Assembly: GCA_016808115.1 (NCBI GenBank)
Contig: JAEQBH010006860.1
Coordinates: 85,015 to 149,014 of the forward strand
Reading direction: 5' to 3'
DNA from: Tetrastigma voinierianum
Taxonomy: Eukaryota; Streptophyta; Magnoliopsida; Vitales; Vitaceae
Length of the DNA stretch: 64,000 nucleotides
Shown here one piece after another: positions 1 through 10,305 of the stretch. A program made the position numbers and the translations under genes. The notes under the pieces are model-generated. The model made no database searches. It was not told the DNA's origin and worked only from the letters and a program-made list of their open reading frames with translations. Each line of letters opens with the position of its first letter. Within the stretch, counting starts at the first letter, position 1.

Positions 1-744
1 AAAATTAATCTAATTGGTAATATATATGGAAAAAGCAAAGTTCTATAATTGTATTATAATTATATTTGCATGTTGAAGATAACAAATTTACTTCACTTAC
101 TCTCTATTATTTTTTTTCAGACCTGGACTGAAATTATTTACTCTCTAATTTAGTTTTTATTGCTTACTCTATAAACAATTCACAAACCATTAATCTTTCC
201 AATTATTGCACCTTCTATTAAGAAGAACTAACCAAGGGTAAAAGATACGAGATGTTCTTCTACTTGAAGAGAAGATATTACAATAAGTGAAAATATAACA
301 TTGAAATTTTTTTTTAAACAAATAAATTTTTTTTTGCCAAATCAAGGTCAAGTTAAAATTATAAACAATAAGTGATAAAATATAAATGGTAAAATGATAA
401 AATGATTTAATAAAACAATTTTGATTTTATTTATATGTGATAAGTTTCATTAATTGAATAAACATTTTATCTAACATGATATAAGAAAAATCTTATCTCA
501 CAAACATCTAAATAATAAAACCTTATAATTTTAAATCTAAACTCTATAATATCAAATGTAGTATAATAATATAAAATTATCAAGTGCTTTTTTATTTATA
601 AATATAATATTTTTATTTTTTTTTGTCTAGCATAATTCTATTTATATTGATGTTCATGTTTATTGTTTTATTGATTATCAAATGATAAATTAATAAATAT
701 AAAAAATTGAAAAGTTTTGTGAAAAAAAAATGCAATGAGGATAT
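1..744. other. AT-rich intergenic DNA
   Basis: Nothing coding is visible. The stretch is very AT-rich with poly-A and poly-T runs. Its last 45 bases (about 699-743, an A-rich tract ending in TGCAATGAGGAT) resemble a stretch at about 1882-1923, so part of the local sequence is duplicated on both sides of the LTR-like segment that follows. Confidence 0.6.
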
Positions 745-1827
745 TGTTGGGTTTGAGATTGTCCATATCTTCGTCTCAAGGATTCTACAAGAAGATAGCT
801 ACTTCAGATATCAAGCTTGATGAAGATTTGTTGAAATAAAGGTAAAGTCCATCATAAGGATGTGCCAGACATGGTAAGTTCGAACAATGAGGAGAGCAGC
901 CATGGAAATAGTTTGGACTAAGGTAATTCTGTACTGTGGGGATGTGCCAGACATGGGAAGTCCAGACTAGATGGAAAGCAACCGCGGGACGCACATGATT
1001 TTGCTAGCTTAAAGGTCATGGAACTTGGGGAGCAAGTAACTAATGAGCCTGAGATCTATTTGGCATGTGGATAGAGATCAAATCACAAAAGATCCGAACG
1101 TCTAAGCTGTCAACTAGAATTAGAAACTTTTTAGGATTCTATTATGAAGAGGATACATGAGCATCAAGTTTCCTAATCCTGATGTGATAGCTTAAAGAAA
1201 ATAACATAAAATAGAAGGTAAGGTTGGAATCATATTAGAATAATGATCCAACTATATCAAGACTTTCAAGACTAATTAGCAAGACTATAAATTCAAGAGT
1301 TTGGAAGTTATCAACACGGATTTTAGGAGCAGAGCTTGAGGAAAAACAAACGGAGTTCAGCCGTGTTGAAGGAGTACGGAGTGCAGATACTTGGTTGTCG
1401 TATTGCACGTTAAAAGTCTTTCACCTTTAGGGAAAGATGATGTTCTTTATTTTCTTCATCCTACATTGATGTAATGGGGGTATGATGTGCGATGCTAATG
1501 AGAAGGGAATGGAGGGAATTTATTCTGAATTCCACTATGAGTGATTAGGTTTTAAGAAGAGGTGTGGGTAGAGAGGGAGTCTCGTACCACCACATAAGAC
1601 TAATTGTAAACCTTGAATCAAATTAGTGGAAATTCTTATATCTAGGCATAGCCCCGTGGATATAGGTAGGCTGTCGAACCACGGAAAAGATTGTGTGTAC
1701 TTATACTTTATTACAAGTTATCTCATTTGATCTGCACATACTAAGATTTATAGGAGAAGTTCAAACATACACTACTAATCTTCGAACGAGATCACAATCC
1801 GAACATTAAGGACTATTACCTCGAACA
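745..1827 (+). mobile_element. possible solo LTR of a Ty1/copia element
   Basis: The segment opens with TGTTGGGTTTGAG. Near 1640-1715 it carries the pairing CCCCGTGGATATAGG ... CGAACCACGGAAAAG, followed by a T-rich tail, which is the usual look of the R/U5 part of plant copia LTRs. It can be closed at a CGAACA near 1822-1827. No primer-binding site or gag follows, so a solo LTR or truncated copy fits best. Similar A-rich sequence lies on both sides. No clean 5-bp target duplication could be fixed, so the ends are approximate. The segment holds no coding potential. Confidence 0.4.
858..962 (+). repeat. 24-bp direct repeat, two copies
   Basis: The word GGATGTGCCAGACATGG followed by AAGT occurs at about 858-881 and again at about 939-962, 81 bp apart, inside the LTR-like segment. 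It is a short internal duplication of unknown role. Confidence 0.6.
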
Positions 1828-1844
1828 TATAATATAAATAAATA

Positions 1845-1990
1845 AAGTGCAAAAGACTGAGAAAAGGTCATCACATGGAAGAAAAAATTGAAAAGCATCA
1901 TTCAAGAAAAATGCAACGAGGATAAAATATAATAAAAAAATAAGTGCAAAAGACTTGGAAATGTGCATCACATGGAAGAAAAGGGTAAAA
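1845..1990 (+). repeat. about 97-bp tandem duplication
   Basis: AAGTGCAAAAGACT and the following sequence, down to ATCACATGGAAGAAAA, appear at about 1845 and again at about 1942. The two units are adjacent and slightly diverged. Confidence 0.6.
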
Positions 1991-2366
1991 ACAAAATTAA
2001 AAAGAATGGATAGACTTGACTTGTCATATCAACGAGGACACTTTTTAAGATATATTTCTATGAGTCAACATCATGAATCTCGCGGACACCAATAAAAGAG
2101 ACGAGCAATATTAGATTGAAATGGAATTGCTAATACGATTTTATAAAGAGGCCTGGCTGGCAACCATAGGAATTCCTTCACATAAGAGAAGAGTGTTGTG
2201 TACATTATAAATTAGATCACAATCTTGTGGACCGATGTGAGCTTCCGGGAAGAGTCTCTGCTCTCACTTAGTCGACGACATTCCAACAACAACTTTTATA
2301 TTTACATTATAAAAGTGGGTTCTTATTTTATGCAATGATGAACAAAGTAGTTAGATACAATTAAAG

Positions 2367-4341
2367 ATGGTGTCGTTTATTTCTACGGAAATGGTAGTAA
2401 CCATCACCATTATGATGATGATGATATTTCCCCCCTATGCAATATTATCATCAACATCACCATCATCGTTAATATCAACTGATGATGAGGGAAAGGCTCT
2501 CCTCAGCACCGGTTGGTGGAATAATTCTACTTCTCATCATTGCACTTGGGAGTATGTAATTTGCAATGAGGCCAATCGCGTCATTGAAATCACCATATTC
2601 GATTGAATGAAGAATTACGTTGGAAGCCTTAAATTGAACTTTCTTTGGGTTTCCCGACCCTCGTTTATCTCGTGCTTTATAACCATGGACTCGACGGAAG
2701 CATCTCGCTGTGAAATAAGGTATACTCATGCGATTGCCGCTGCCATTTTAACAATCTTACGGGTGAGCTACCTCTTTCCTTGGCTAACCTCACTCAGTTG
2801 GAGTACCTCACTCTTTCTTATAATTGACTACATGGTTAAATTCCTCTTGAATTTGGAAAAATGAAGAATCTAATCTATCTGTATTTGAGTTATAATAACC
2901 TGACTGGTGTCATCCCTTCTTTTATAGGACATTTAACCAAACTGGAATATCTTTACCTTGGTGGTAATCAAATTATTGGTTCTATCCCTTTTGAAATTGG
3001 GCATTTAGAGAATGTGGATACAATATCCCTGAATAATAATAACCTTACTGGTGTTTGCCCTTCTTCATTAGGCAGTCTTATCAATCTGACTTCTCTTAAA
3101 CTTAGAGGTAACCATATCAATGGTTCCATCCCTCTAGATATAGGGAACTTGAAGAAACTGTCTCACCTAGACATTAGTAATAACTTGATTAGTGGAAAGA
3201 TACCTCCCCAATTCAAAACTAGTAGAATACTTCAATCTCTCTTATAATAACCTCTATGGCGCCATTCCTCGTTCTCTTTCTAACTACATGTGGACAACAA
3301 TTGACTTATCGCACAATCAATTAGAGGGTCATATACCCTCCCAATTGCGATCTAGGCTGCATTCAGAGACATTTACTATGAGAATTTGTGTGTGGTAGAT
3401 CAAAGTTTGCTACGTTGCAAGAGAAGCTACCATGAAATCATACTAATCATCATTATTTCTTTATGTGCAACCTTACTCCTTTCTATTGTGATTATTGGGT
3501 TGCTCTTCCATAAACAAAGGATTAGAAAAAATCAATCACTTGAGACAAGAAAGGTGAAAAAGGGAGATCTATTTTCGGTATGGGACTATGATGGTGCAAT
3601 TTCTTATGGAGACACATCATCCAAGCAACTAAGGATTTTGACATCAAATACTGCATAGGAACTAGAGGCTATGGCATCGTTTACAGAGCACGACTACCTT
3701 CCGGCAACATCGTTTGCCTTGAAAAAACTTCATGGATGGGAAAGTGAGGATCCAACCTACTTGAAAAGCTTTGAAAATAAAGTCCAAATACTATCGATAA
3801 TACAACACCGCAACATTGGCCAAACTTCATGGCTTACGCACATAAACGGTCCATGTTTCTTTACAAATATAGACGGGGGGCTTGTTTTGTATGTTAAGGG
3901 ATGATGTTGAAGCTGTGGAATTGGATTGGATTAAGAGGGTGAATGTGGTTAAAGGCATTGCTAAAGCTTTATCCTACATGCATCATGATTGCGACTTCCC
4001 CATCATTCATCGAGACATATCAAGTAATAACATTCTTTTGGATTCTAAGCTTGAAGTTTTTGTATCAGATTTCGGCATTGCAAGATTGTTAGATCCTGAT
4101 TCATCCAATCAAACCCTTCTTGCAGGGACTTGCGGCTATATTGCACCAGGTAAGTTAGACAGCAATCTTCACTAGTTTTTTTTTATTAACTTCTAAATAT
4201 TATATAAGTTTTATCTACTTATAAAACATAATACTCTTTTTTTTCCTATATTTTATAGAGCTTGCTTATACTATGGCGGTGACGGAAAAATGAGATGTGT
4301 TTAGCTTTGGGATGGTTGCGTTGGAGACGATGATGGGAATT
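2367..4341 (+). pseudogene. LRR receptor-like kinase pseudogene (MIK2-like)
   Basis: This is a broken membrane receptor kinase. An ATG at 2367 opens a hydrophobic signal-peptide-like segment and an LRRNT-type cap (WWNNSTSHHCTWEYVIC). Leucine-rich repeats run from about 2600 to 3370 in shifting frames; the longest clean part, 2861-3247, reads repeated LxxLxLxxNxLxGxIP units. A transmembrane segment of I, L and V lies near 3440-3505. The kinase domain starts near 3650 with a glycine loop (GTRGYGIVYRA), then VxALKKLHGW, HRD at 4008-4016 and DFG at 4068-4076. A GT-AG intron at 4150-4258 falls inside the APE motif, as in intact relatives, and splicing restores PELAYTMAVTEK. The next codon is TGA (4291-4293) where relatives have Cys, and similarity ends near 4341, so the C-lobe is missing. 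At least four frame changes plus the stop make it non-functional. Family assignment is from remembered motifs. Confidence 0.9.
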
Positions 4342-5350
4342 TGTCAAGCCCCTACCACCGCCTAGGCGAACAGTGGGGATGCGGCATAGGACTGTGACTC
4401 TTTAACCTATTTTTCTGTCATTGGTGAGCCCAATTTATATATATATATATATATATATTCATAAATAAATAAAACTTATAACATATACATATAAAACAAC
4501 CAAGTAGTGAATTGTTCATAATAATATGTACATATATCAGGAGTCTAGTTACTTGTTAACACTCTGATTTCACTAATATTACAAAATTCTACATTTACAT
4601 ATACAAAAACAAATCCAAAACCTACTTAGGGTGGGCTTCTATTGCTGTGTTGACTCTGGCGGATGCGGAATGCCGTGAAAGTCCTCTTCAGTACCTACAC
4701 GGATGAAACACTTGTGCTAAGTTTATAGCTTAGTGGGAAATATATAACATATATGACCACTTGCAGTGATTCTTAATTTCAGTATACATAGACAATAGCT
4801 TATAAACATATACTTCTTTTACATATCATATGCATCTTTCGTATCATTTGTATATTTCATGCCTTTTTCATGTGTCATGTTTCATATTATCTTATATCAC
4901 TTTTTTTTGTTTTTATGCCTGTATATTCCAAAGACATGGATACGGGAGATGACTATATATACGGTATCATCCTTTGTCTGAATCGGTGACTATACCTTTA
5001 TGACCCGAAGCGGGGGTCGTATATGCCGAAGGTATCATCCTTTGTACAAGGCGGTGACCTATGCTGTATTATGTGACGAAGCGGGTCCGTTGTAATGACC
5101 CAGCGAGTAGCTTTGTGAATGGGACGACTTATAACCTTAATTCTTCATAGGCAATGCCTACTTGTCCAACCACTTTGGAATATATGCAGGAAATCTGGCT
5201 TATTAGGTTTTTATCTGAATTAGACATATCATACTAGTCATTTACATATTTGTATTACTGTTCATGTGTTAATATTTCATATATCAACCCTTCTTTTATT
5301 TATTTACTTCAAATACTTAACACATAAATATTTCCTACAAGCGATTACTT
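4342..5350. other. intergenic DNA with a TA microsatellite
   Basis: No coding sequence is recognised. A (TA)n microsatellite lies at 4436-4458. The rest is AT-rich and includes the short tandem duplication listed separately at 4963-5100. Repetitive origin is likely but the class is not recognised. Confidence 0.6.
4963..5100 (+). repeat. two-copy tandem repeat, about 68-71 bp
   Basis: GGTATCATCCTTTGT occurs at 4963 and 5031; CGGTGAC at 4984 and 5052; GAAGCGGG at 5007 and 5078. The ordered shared words show a tandem duplication with a 68-71 bp period. Confidence 0.75.
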
Positions 5351-5605
5351 CACTTTACTTGAATTTTGGATCAGCCAGGGTCCAAATTTGGGCTCTACTT
5401 ATTTCAAGGAGATTTGTTCTCCTAGAAGTATACTTTACCCAAAAATTTGAATAACTCAATTTGGATTAGTGAAACTCAACTTATGGCCTAAATAACTGTA
5501 CCAAAACACCAAAAAGTGTATCATAAATTATCCGGGTTTCACTTTGACGAATTTTCTGGGTCCAATGGGGTTCAAATTTGAATACACTTATTTCAAGGAG
5601 ATTTA
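5351..5605 (+). repeat. about 65-bp direct repeat pair, 190 bp apart
   Basis: A unit containing GGGTCCAA, CAAATTTG and CTTATTTCAAGGAGATTT lies at about 5351-5415 and again at about 5540-5605. The second copy abuts the first exon-like part of the following gene. Confidence 0.7.
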
Positions 5606-6476
5606 TGGCCAAGACAAAAAGGTCAATTCCGTTACTATTAGCAGTAACAATGGTGGCAAGAGAGCTCGATTGCAGTTCCGTTCTCGGGTCACAATGTGTT
5701 CTTCTAATCCTTCTTCGATTCCATCGGTAGGGTACCCCGACCCAGTGGTGTGGATATGGACGAGAACAAAGCAATTGATAGCGGCAGCCGTCGAGAGGGG
5801 ATGGAACACTTTCATTTTCCGCTTTATTTACATCGAGCTTCGCCAATGAATGGATCTGTTAGTGGGTTAAAAGGCTTGTTTTATAGTTAAATGGCTTTGC
5901 ATGTTCGAGTGTTTGGTTTTATGCCTGCGTGGAGTAATGGCTAAAGGTTAGTCCCATTAGCAGTTGAATAGCGGTTTTGCTTTTGGTTGAATGGAATTAG
6001 GTTTTCCGGAAGTGAAGCATAGATTTTGTGCTCTAGATTTGAGTTCAATTTGATTTTCGTTGTAGAGTAACCCATGACATTTCGGTGGAAAAACATGCGA
6101 AATGGAAATATATACAGCCGATGCCCATTTGTAGACTTGACTTGTTAATATACGTATTTAGGTTTGCTTGTTCCCGGGACTACGGTGTTTCAAGTGTCGA
6201 TTACGATGTTTCTTTGAGAATCAAAACGTGATCGCATTGATAGATCCACTCTTCATTGAAGGAAAAACTTTTGACAGGTGAAGGAAAATTAGCAACATTT
6301 TATGAGGTTTCTTCTCCGCGAAACTAATTTGCTCGACTGTAGATAAAGCGACGAACGATCTTATCATCGATTTAGTGAATTGGCAGGTATAATGGTTGTT
6401 GACTGCCCATTACTAATCAATCTTAATGAAATTCATGAGTCACATTTGGCACTCACTTTCATGCCCAAAAGACTAT

Positions 6477-6777
6477 GGTGGCATTTGTTTTTTTTACTTA
6501 ATGTTGAATATAACTTTTTTCAGCTGAATGCTAAATAGAATTTTATAGTATTAAGTTATTTGTTTTTTAACATTGGGTAGTGAGTGTTGCTATCTATCCT
6601 CCTTGTTGGGCAAGGGTGGTGTTTCTTGTTTTGGAAGATGATTTTTTTCTGAATAGAAAAAGCCAAGAATTTTTTTTAGAAATTTCAGTAATAAGTCATG
6701 AAAAAGTTAAAAAACAAACATGTTGAAAGCTAAAAGCTATTTAGCTTTTAGCAAAAAGCCAAAAAACAAACGCCACC
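6477..6777 (+). mobile_element. MITE copy 1, about 301 bp (Harbinger-like)
   Basis: The left end reads GGTGGCATTTGTTTTTTTTA and the right end is its inverted partner, AAAAAACAAACGCCACC. TAT lies on both sides, consistent with a 3-bp target duplication. The interior is AT-rich and noncoding, and includes an AAAAGCTATTTAGCTTTT hairpin. It lies in intron 1 of the DHQS-like gene. The TIR plus 3-bp duplication suggests the PIF/Harbinger class; hAT is the alternative. Confidence 0.75.
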
Positions 6778-6951
6778 TATGACTCAAACTTGTAGTATTA
6801 GCTGTTTGTAAATGTGGATTAGTTTATGGACTCTTACTAAAGTATGTGAGTGATAATCAGTAGAGTGCCTTTTGCTCTCAAATAATTGTTATTTGAATTA
6901 TGGTGGCTTTCTTCACAAGAAGCCCAAGAATGCAATTAGAGGATGAATTTA

Positions 6952-7252
6952 GGTGGCGTTTGTTTTTTTTACTTAATGCTGAATATAACCTATTTTAGCT
7001 TAATGCTAAATAATACACAGTAGGATTAAGTATTAAGTTGTTTGTTTTTTAACATTGGGTAATAAGTGCTACTAGCTCTCCTCCTTGTTGGACAAGAGGG
7101 GTGTTTCTTATTTTGGAAGATGATTTTTTTTATGAATTCAGAATTTTTTTTTAGAAATTTAAGCAATAAGTCATGAAAAATTTAAAAACAAACAAGTGAA
7201 AAAACAAATAGCACAAATAGCTTTCAGCAAAAGCCAAAAAACAGACAGCACC
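6952..7252 (+). mobile_element. MITE copy 2, about 301 bp (same family)
   Basis: It aligns end to end with the element at 6477, including the shared interior words TTTTTTAACATTGGGTA and TTTTGGAAGATGATTTTTTT. The left end is GGTGGCGTTTGTTTTTTTTA and the right end is AAAAACAGACAGCACC. TTA flanks both sides as a probable 3-bp target duplication. It sits 174 bp from copy 1 in the same orientation. Its right end is slightly degraded. Confidence 0.75.
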
Positions 7253-9852
7253 TTAGTTTCTTTGTCTATGTGGGCTGGCGGAATTTGTCTCACGTGCCAC
7301 CACCATCTTTTATCTGGACATCTTTTTCTTCTAATTATCCTCTAATATGGAGGCTTAAGAAGCCCAAGCCACTGAGTGATACCTTGTTTACCATATCTAA
7401 CATTTATGTACATCTTCAACTCTCATTTGTATTTTAAATTTTTTAAGGAAACTCAATTAAAATAAGGGAGACTTAACCCTCATCTATTTGGGGTCTGTTT
7501 CATGAATGTTTTCTGACCATTTCATGATTCGGGTTATGACTTTATATCCCCAATTTTGGTGCTTGCATCTGCTTAATGCAACCCCTCACCTTTCTTTGGG
7601 ACAGAATATCCATATGAAAGATACAAACTGGATATAGTCTGGACAAGGTCATGTAGACTAGTGACTTAACCTGTGTTCTACTTTTGTCCATTACTGCCTC
7701 ATCAACTGTTCTTGCCTAATGCCTTCTTTTTTCTTTCTCGTGTGGAATCATTACCAGCCTCTTAAACAAATATGTTGTTTTGTCTATGAAAGTATATAAC
7801 TATTTCTAGCTAGTATCCTTGTTATTTTTTAAGATCCTGATTCATAGTTATTCCCTGGTTGTCCATTTATTTCTTAGGTTATACCTGCAGAAAATATAGT
7901 TGCAGCATTCCAAGGCAGTCAAATAACAGTCTTTGCCATCTCAAAAACTCCTAATGAAGCTCAAGTTTTTCTTGAGGTATCTTTCAAGTATTTTAAAATG
8001 AGAACCACTTAAATGTTACAAGGGTGAAGCTTTAGTTAATTAATACAATTGAATGTATTGGTCCAAATGAATCCTGATATTTGTTTTATTTCCATGTTTG
8101 TTTTTGTAGGCCTTGGGTGGGATTTGGGGAATGTTTTTAAAGTTGAGGATTCAACGAAGCTGTACTTGAGCTAAGTGATCTCCCTTCTTCTATGATGGCC
8201 TTCTTGACTCTTGGATTATTGGTCCTTACTTTGTTTTGATATTTTCAGGATTATTTTGACCCGAGAGAGGAATGAAGATAACAATAACATGCTGAGTTTA
8301 AGCCAAAGCCACTATAACTCAAGTTCATATCTCTGGAATGGGTGATCGAGTTTGCATGGATCTCTGTAGCCTCATGAGGCCTGGTGAAGGACTTCTGGTT
8401 TGCTTCTAGCTTCTCACCTACATGATTATATCACCATGGCTCTTTTATTTACTAAGAGATCCTGTACTTTCTCCATAGTTATCATTCTTATCTGCCATTA
8501 TTCTTTCATAGGTTGGATCTTTTGCCAAAGGGTTATTTCTTGTTCACTCAGAATGTTTAGAGTCAAATTACATTGCTAGCATGCCTTTTCGGGTCAATGC
8601 GGTGAGTTTTGAACTTAGGGTTGCTAGAGCTAATATTTTGACCAATGTGATTATTTTAAGGACATAGTAAATGAGACATTTTTAGCTATGTATTTTCCAG
8701 GAAGTGCTCTCTTATGAAAGTTTGAATTATTGTCTTTTCATTTACCGGAATGATAACTCAATTGAGCCATTTCTGAAAGTTCTATCACACCTCAACAAGG
8801 AGTGTTATACTTTTATAGAGCCATTTCTGAAAAACCTATGTTGTATTACTAAATAAGTACCTCTTGTAAATGTACGGGTCCAGTACATGCCCTATGTTGC
8901 TATTCCAGGAGGAAAAACTTGCTATCTTTCAGAGTTAAATACAGGTAAAGAGGTCATTGTCGTTGATCAAAATGGAAAGCAACAAATAGCAATTGTCGGG
9001 AGTGTAAAGATAGAGACTAGACCACTAATCCTTGTGGAGGCCAAGGTTTGTGAATGGTACAGAAGAATCTTGTAAATTATATGCTTATTGACTGGTATAG
9101 GAAAGAAGTTTGTGTAGAGTGCATACCAAAATATTTTAGCTACTTGATTTCTTGAATGAACAACCTCCCCTAAGCACAAGAAAATCATAATGGAATAAAC
9201 TTGATCAGTAAATCCCGAAAAGCAAAGAAAACCATATTTATTTTCTTAGGAAGCACATGATGGAGTCAGTGGATATGGTTGAAGAAGAAGGAAACAAAGA
9301 AAATTTCCCTGAGATATGAAAATTTTCTTCTTGAAAACATCAATAGAAATAGAAAAGGTGGTTTTTTTTTTCAACCCTTCATAACTGCATTTGGGGAAGT
9401 CCAGTTTTCCATATTTTCTTTCCTTCTTCAGTCTTCTCGGCCTCAAGAGGAGCTTTTAATGTGTGTGCTCATGTTTATCTGTTCATTTTGTATGATCATT
9501 AAAAGTTTTTTATCTTGATATTAATAGAGTACATATTGATATTATTTATAGGAAGCAAAAATGGTACTCACATGAGTATCCCTTCTATAATGCAGAAACA
9601 GTCGAATTGATCTGTCCCAACCAAGGTAATTCAAACTACCATAAACCATTGACTCAAAGTTTTGGGTTTTTTTTTCTGTTTAAAGCTAATTTTGAAGAAG
9701 TCAAAACTTTTTTATCCATTATTTACAGGAAGTGGATTTCCCAATAAAGCAATTCCTGTGACCTCAACAATTTGGAGATGAAGTGCTAAAGATACGAGAT
9801 TGGAGCTCGGCCTGCAGGAATTGAGATTAAAGAGTTTATTGTTGAAAAATGA

Positions 9853-10034
9853 ACAATCAAGACAAAAGTTTTGTCTGTAGACATAATCCCTTATAAATGA
9901 AAATTAGATTCAGGGTTAAAGGCTTTAGTATCTGATTTTGGTACCCCTTCATGAGATTTCCCTCTGGCAATTAATGAATAAAAATGTATAGTTCTGCTTC
10001 TAAATTTGAGTCTGACATTTGAACCTTTGTTGTT
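9853..10034. other. 3' flank of the DHQS-like gene
   Basis: Probable 3' UTR of the preceding gene, cut by the copia insertion at 10035. The sequence after the downstream LTR (from 16411) is presumably its continuation. No poly-A signal was assigned. Confidence 0.4.
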
Positions 10035-10039
10035 GAGTT

Positions 10040-10254
10040 TGTTGCGATATTGGATTAATAGTCATAGATTCTCTATTGTAATTCTTTCCTATTACTATTA
10101 TATTCTTTCCTAGTTTAGAGATATTTCTCTGTTAGGCAAATAACTTAATTATAGGAATAGCTTGATTGTAAGATCTCTAATATCTCTATAAATATGTACA
10201 TGTAAAGATACAAATTTATTATGAATAAAAAATATTCTTCTCTGTTTTACAAGT
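10040..10254 (+). repeat. copia left LTR
   Basis: 215 bp, starting TGTTGCGATATTGG and ending TTTTACAAGT. It contains a TATAAATA box near 10188. The right terminus is GT, not the usual CA; both LTRs agree on this, and the target duplication fits these ends. Confidence 0.93.
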
Positions 10255-10267
10255 TGGTATCAGAGCC
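10255..10267 (+). promoter_or_regulatory. copia primer-binding site
   Basis: TGGTATCAGAGCC immediately follows the left LTR. This is the usual plant copia site complementary to the 3' end of initiator tRNA-Met. Confidence 0.93.
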
Positions 10268-10305
10268 ACGAAACCCTAAATCATTCTTCTTTGAATCAGC
10301 AAACC

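Larger units (their letters stand above)
5605..9852 (+). pseudogene. DHQ synthase II-like (pfam01959) gene, frame-broken
   Basis: The family is known from archaeal 3-dehydroquinate synthase II; the role of the plant homologues is poorly defined. Eight exon-like segments are visible: about 5605-5846 (VWIWTRTKQLIAAAVERGW, then a shift after NTFIF); 7878-7976 (VIPAENIVAAFQGSQITVF); about 8110-8175 (LKVEDSTK); 8249-8397 (GMGDRVCMDLCSLMRPGEG); 8512-8601 (VGSFAKGLFLVHSECLESNY); about 8877-9045 (YVAIPGGKTCYLSEL); 9552-9625 (YNAETVELICPNQ); and 9729-9852, ending GARPAGIEIKEFIVEK plus TGA. Most boundaries are GT-AG, but the sixth exon is preceded by ACG instead of AG. Single-base shifts occur in segments 1, 3, 4, 6 and 8. 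The first intron (about 2 kb) carries two MITEs. Exon order and spacing are those of a normal gene, so either it decayed recently or some indels are sequence errors. Confidence 0.85.

Noticed and set aside
5481..5846. Minus-strand open frame of 121 codons
   Set aside because: It overlaps the first exon of the DHQS-like gene on the opposite strand and has no recognisable content.
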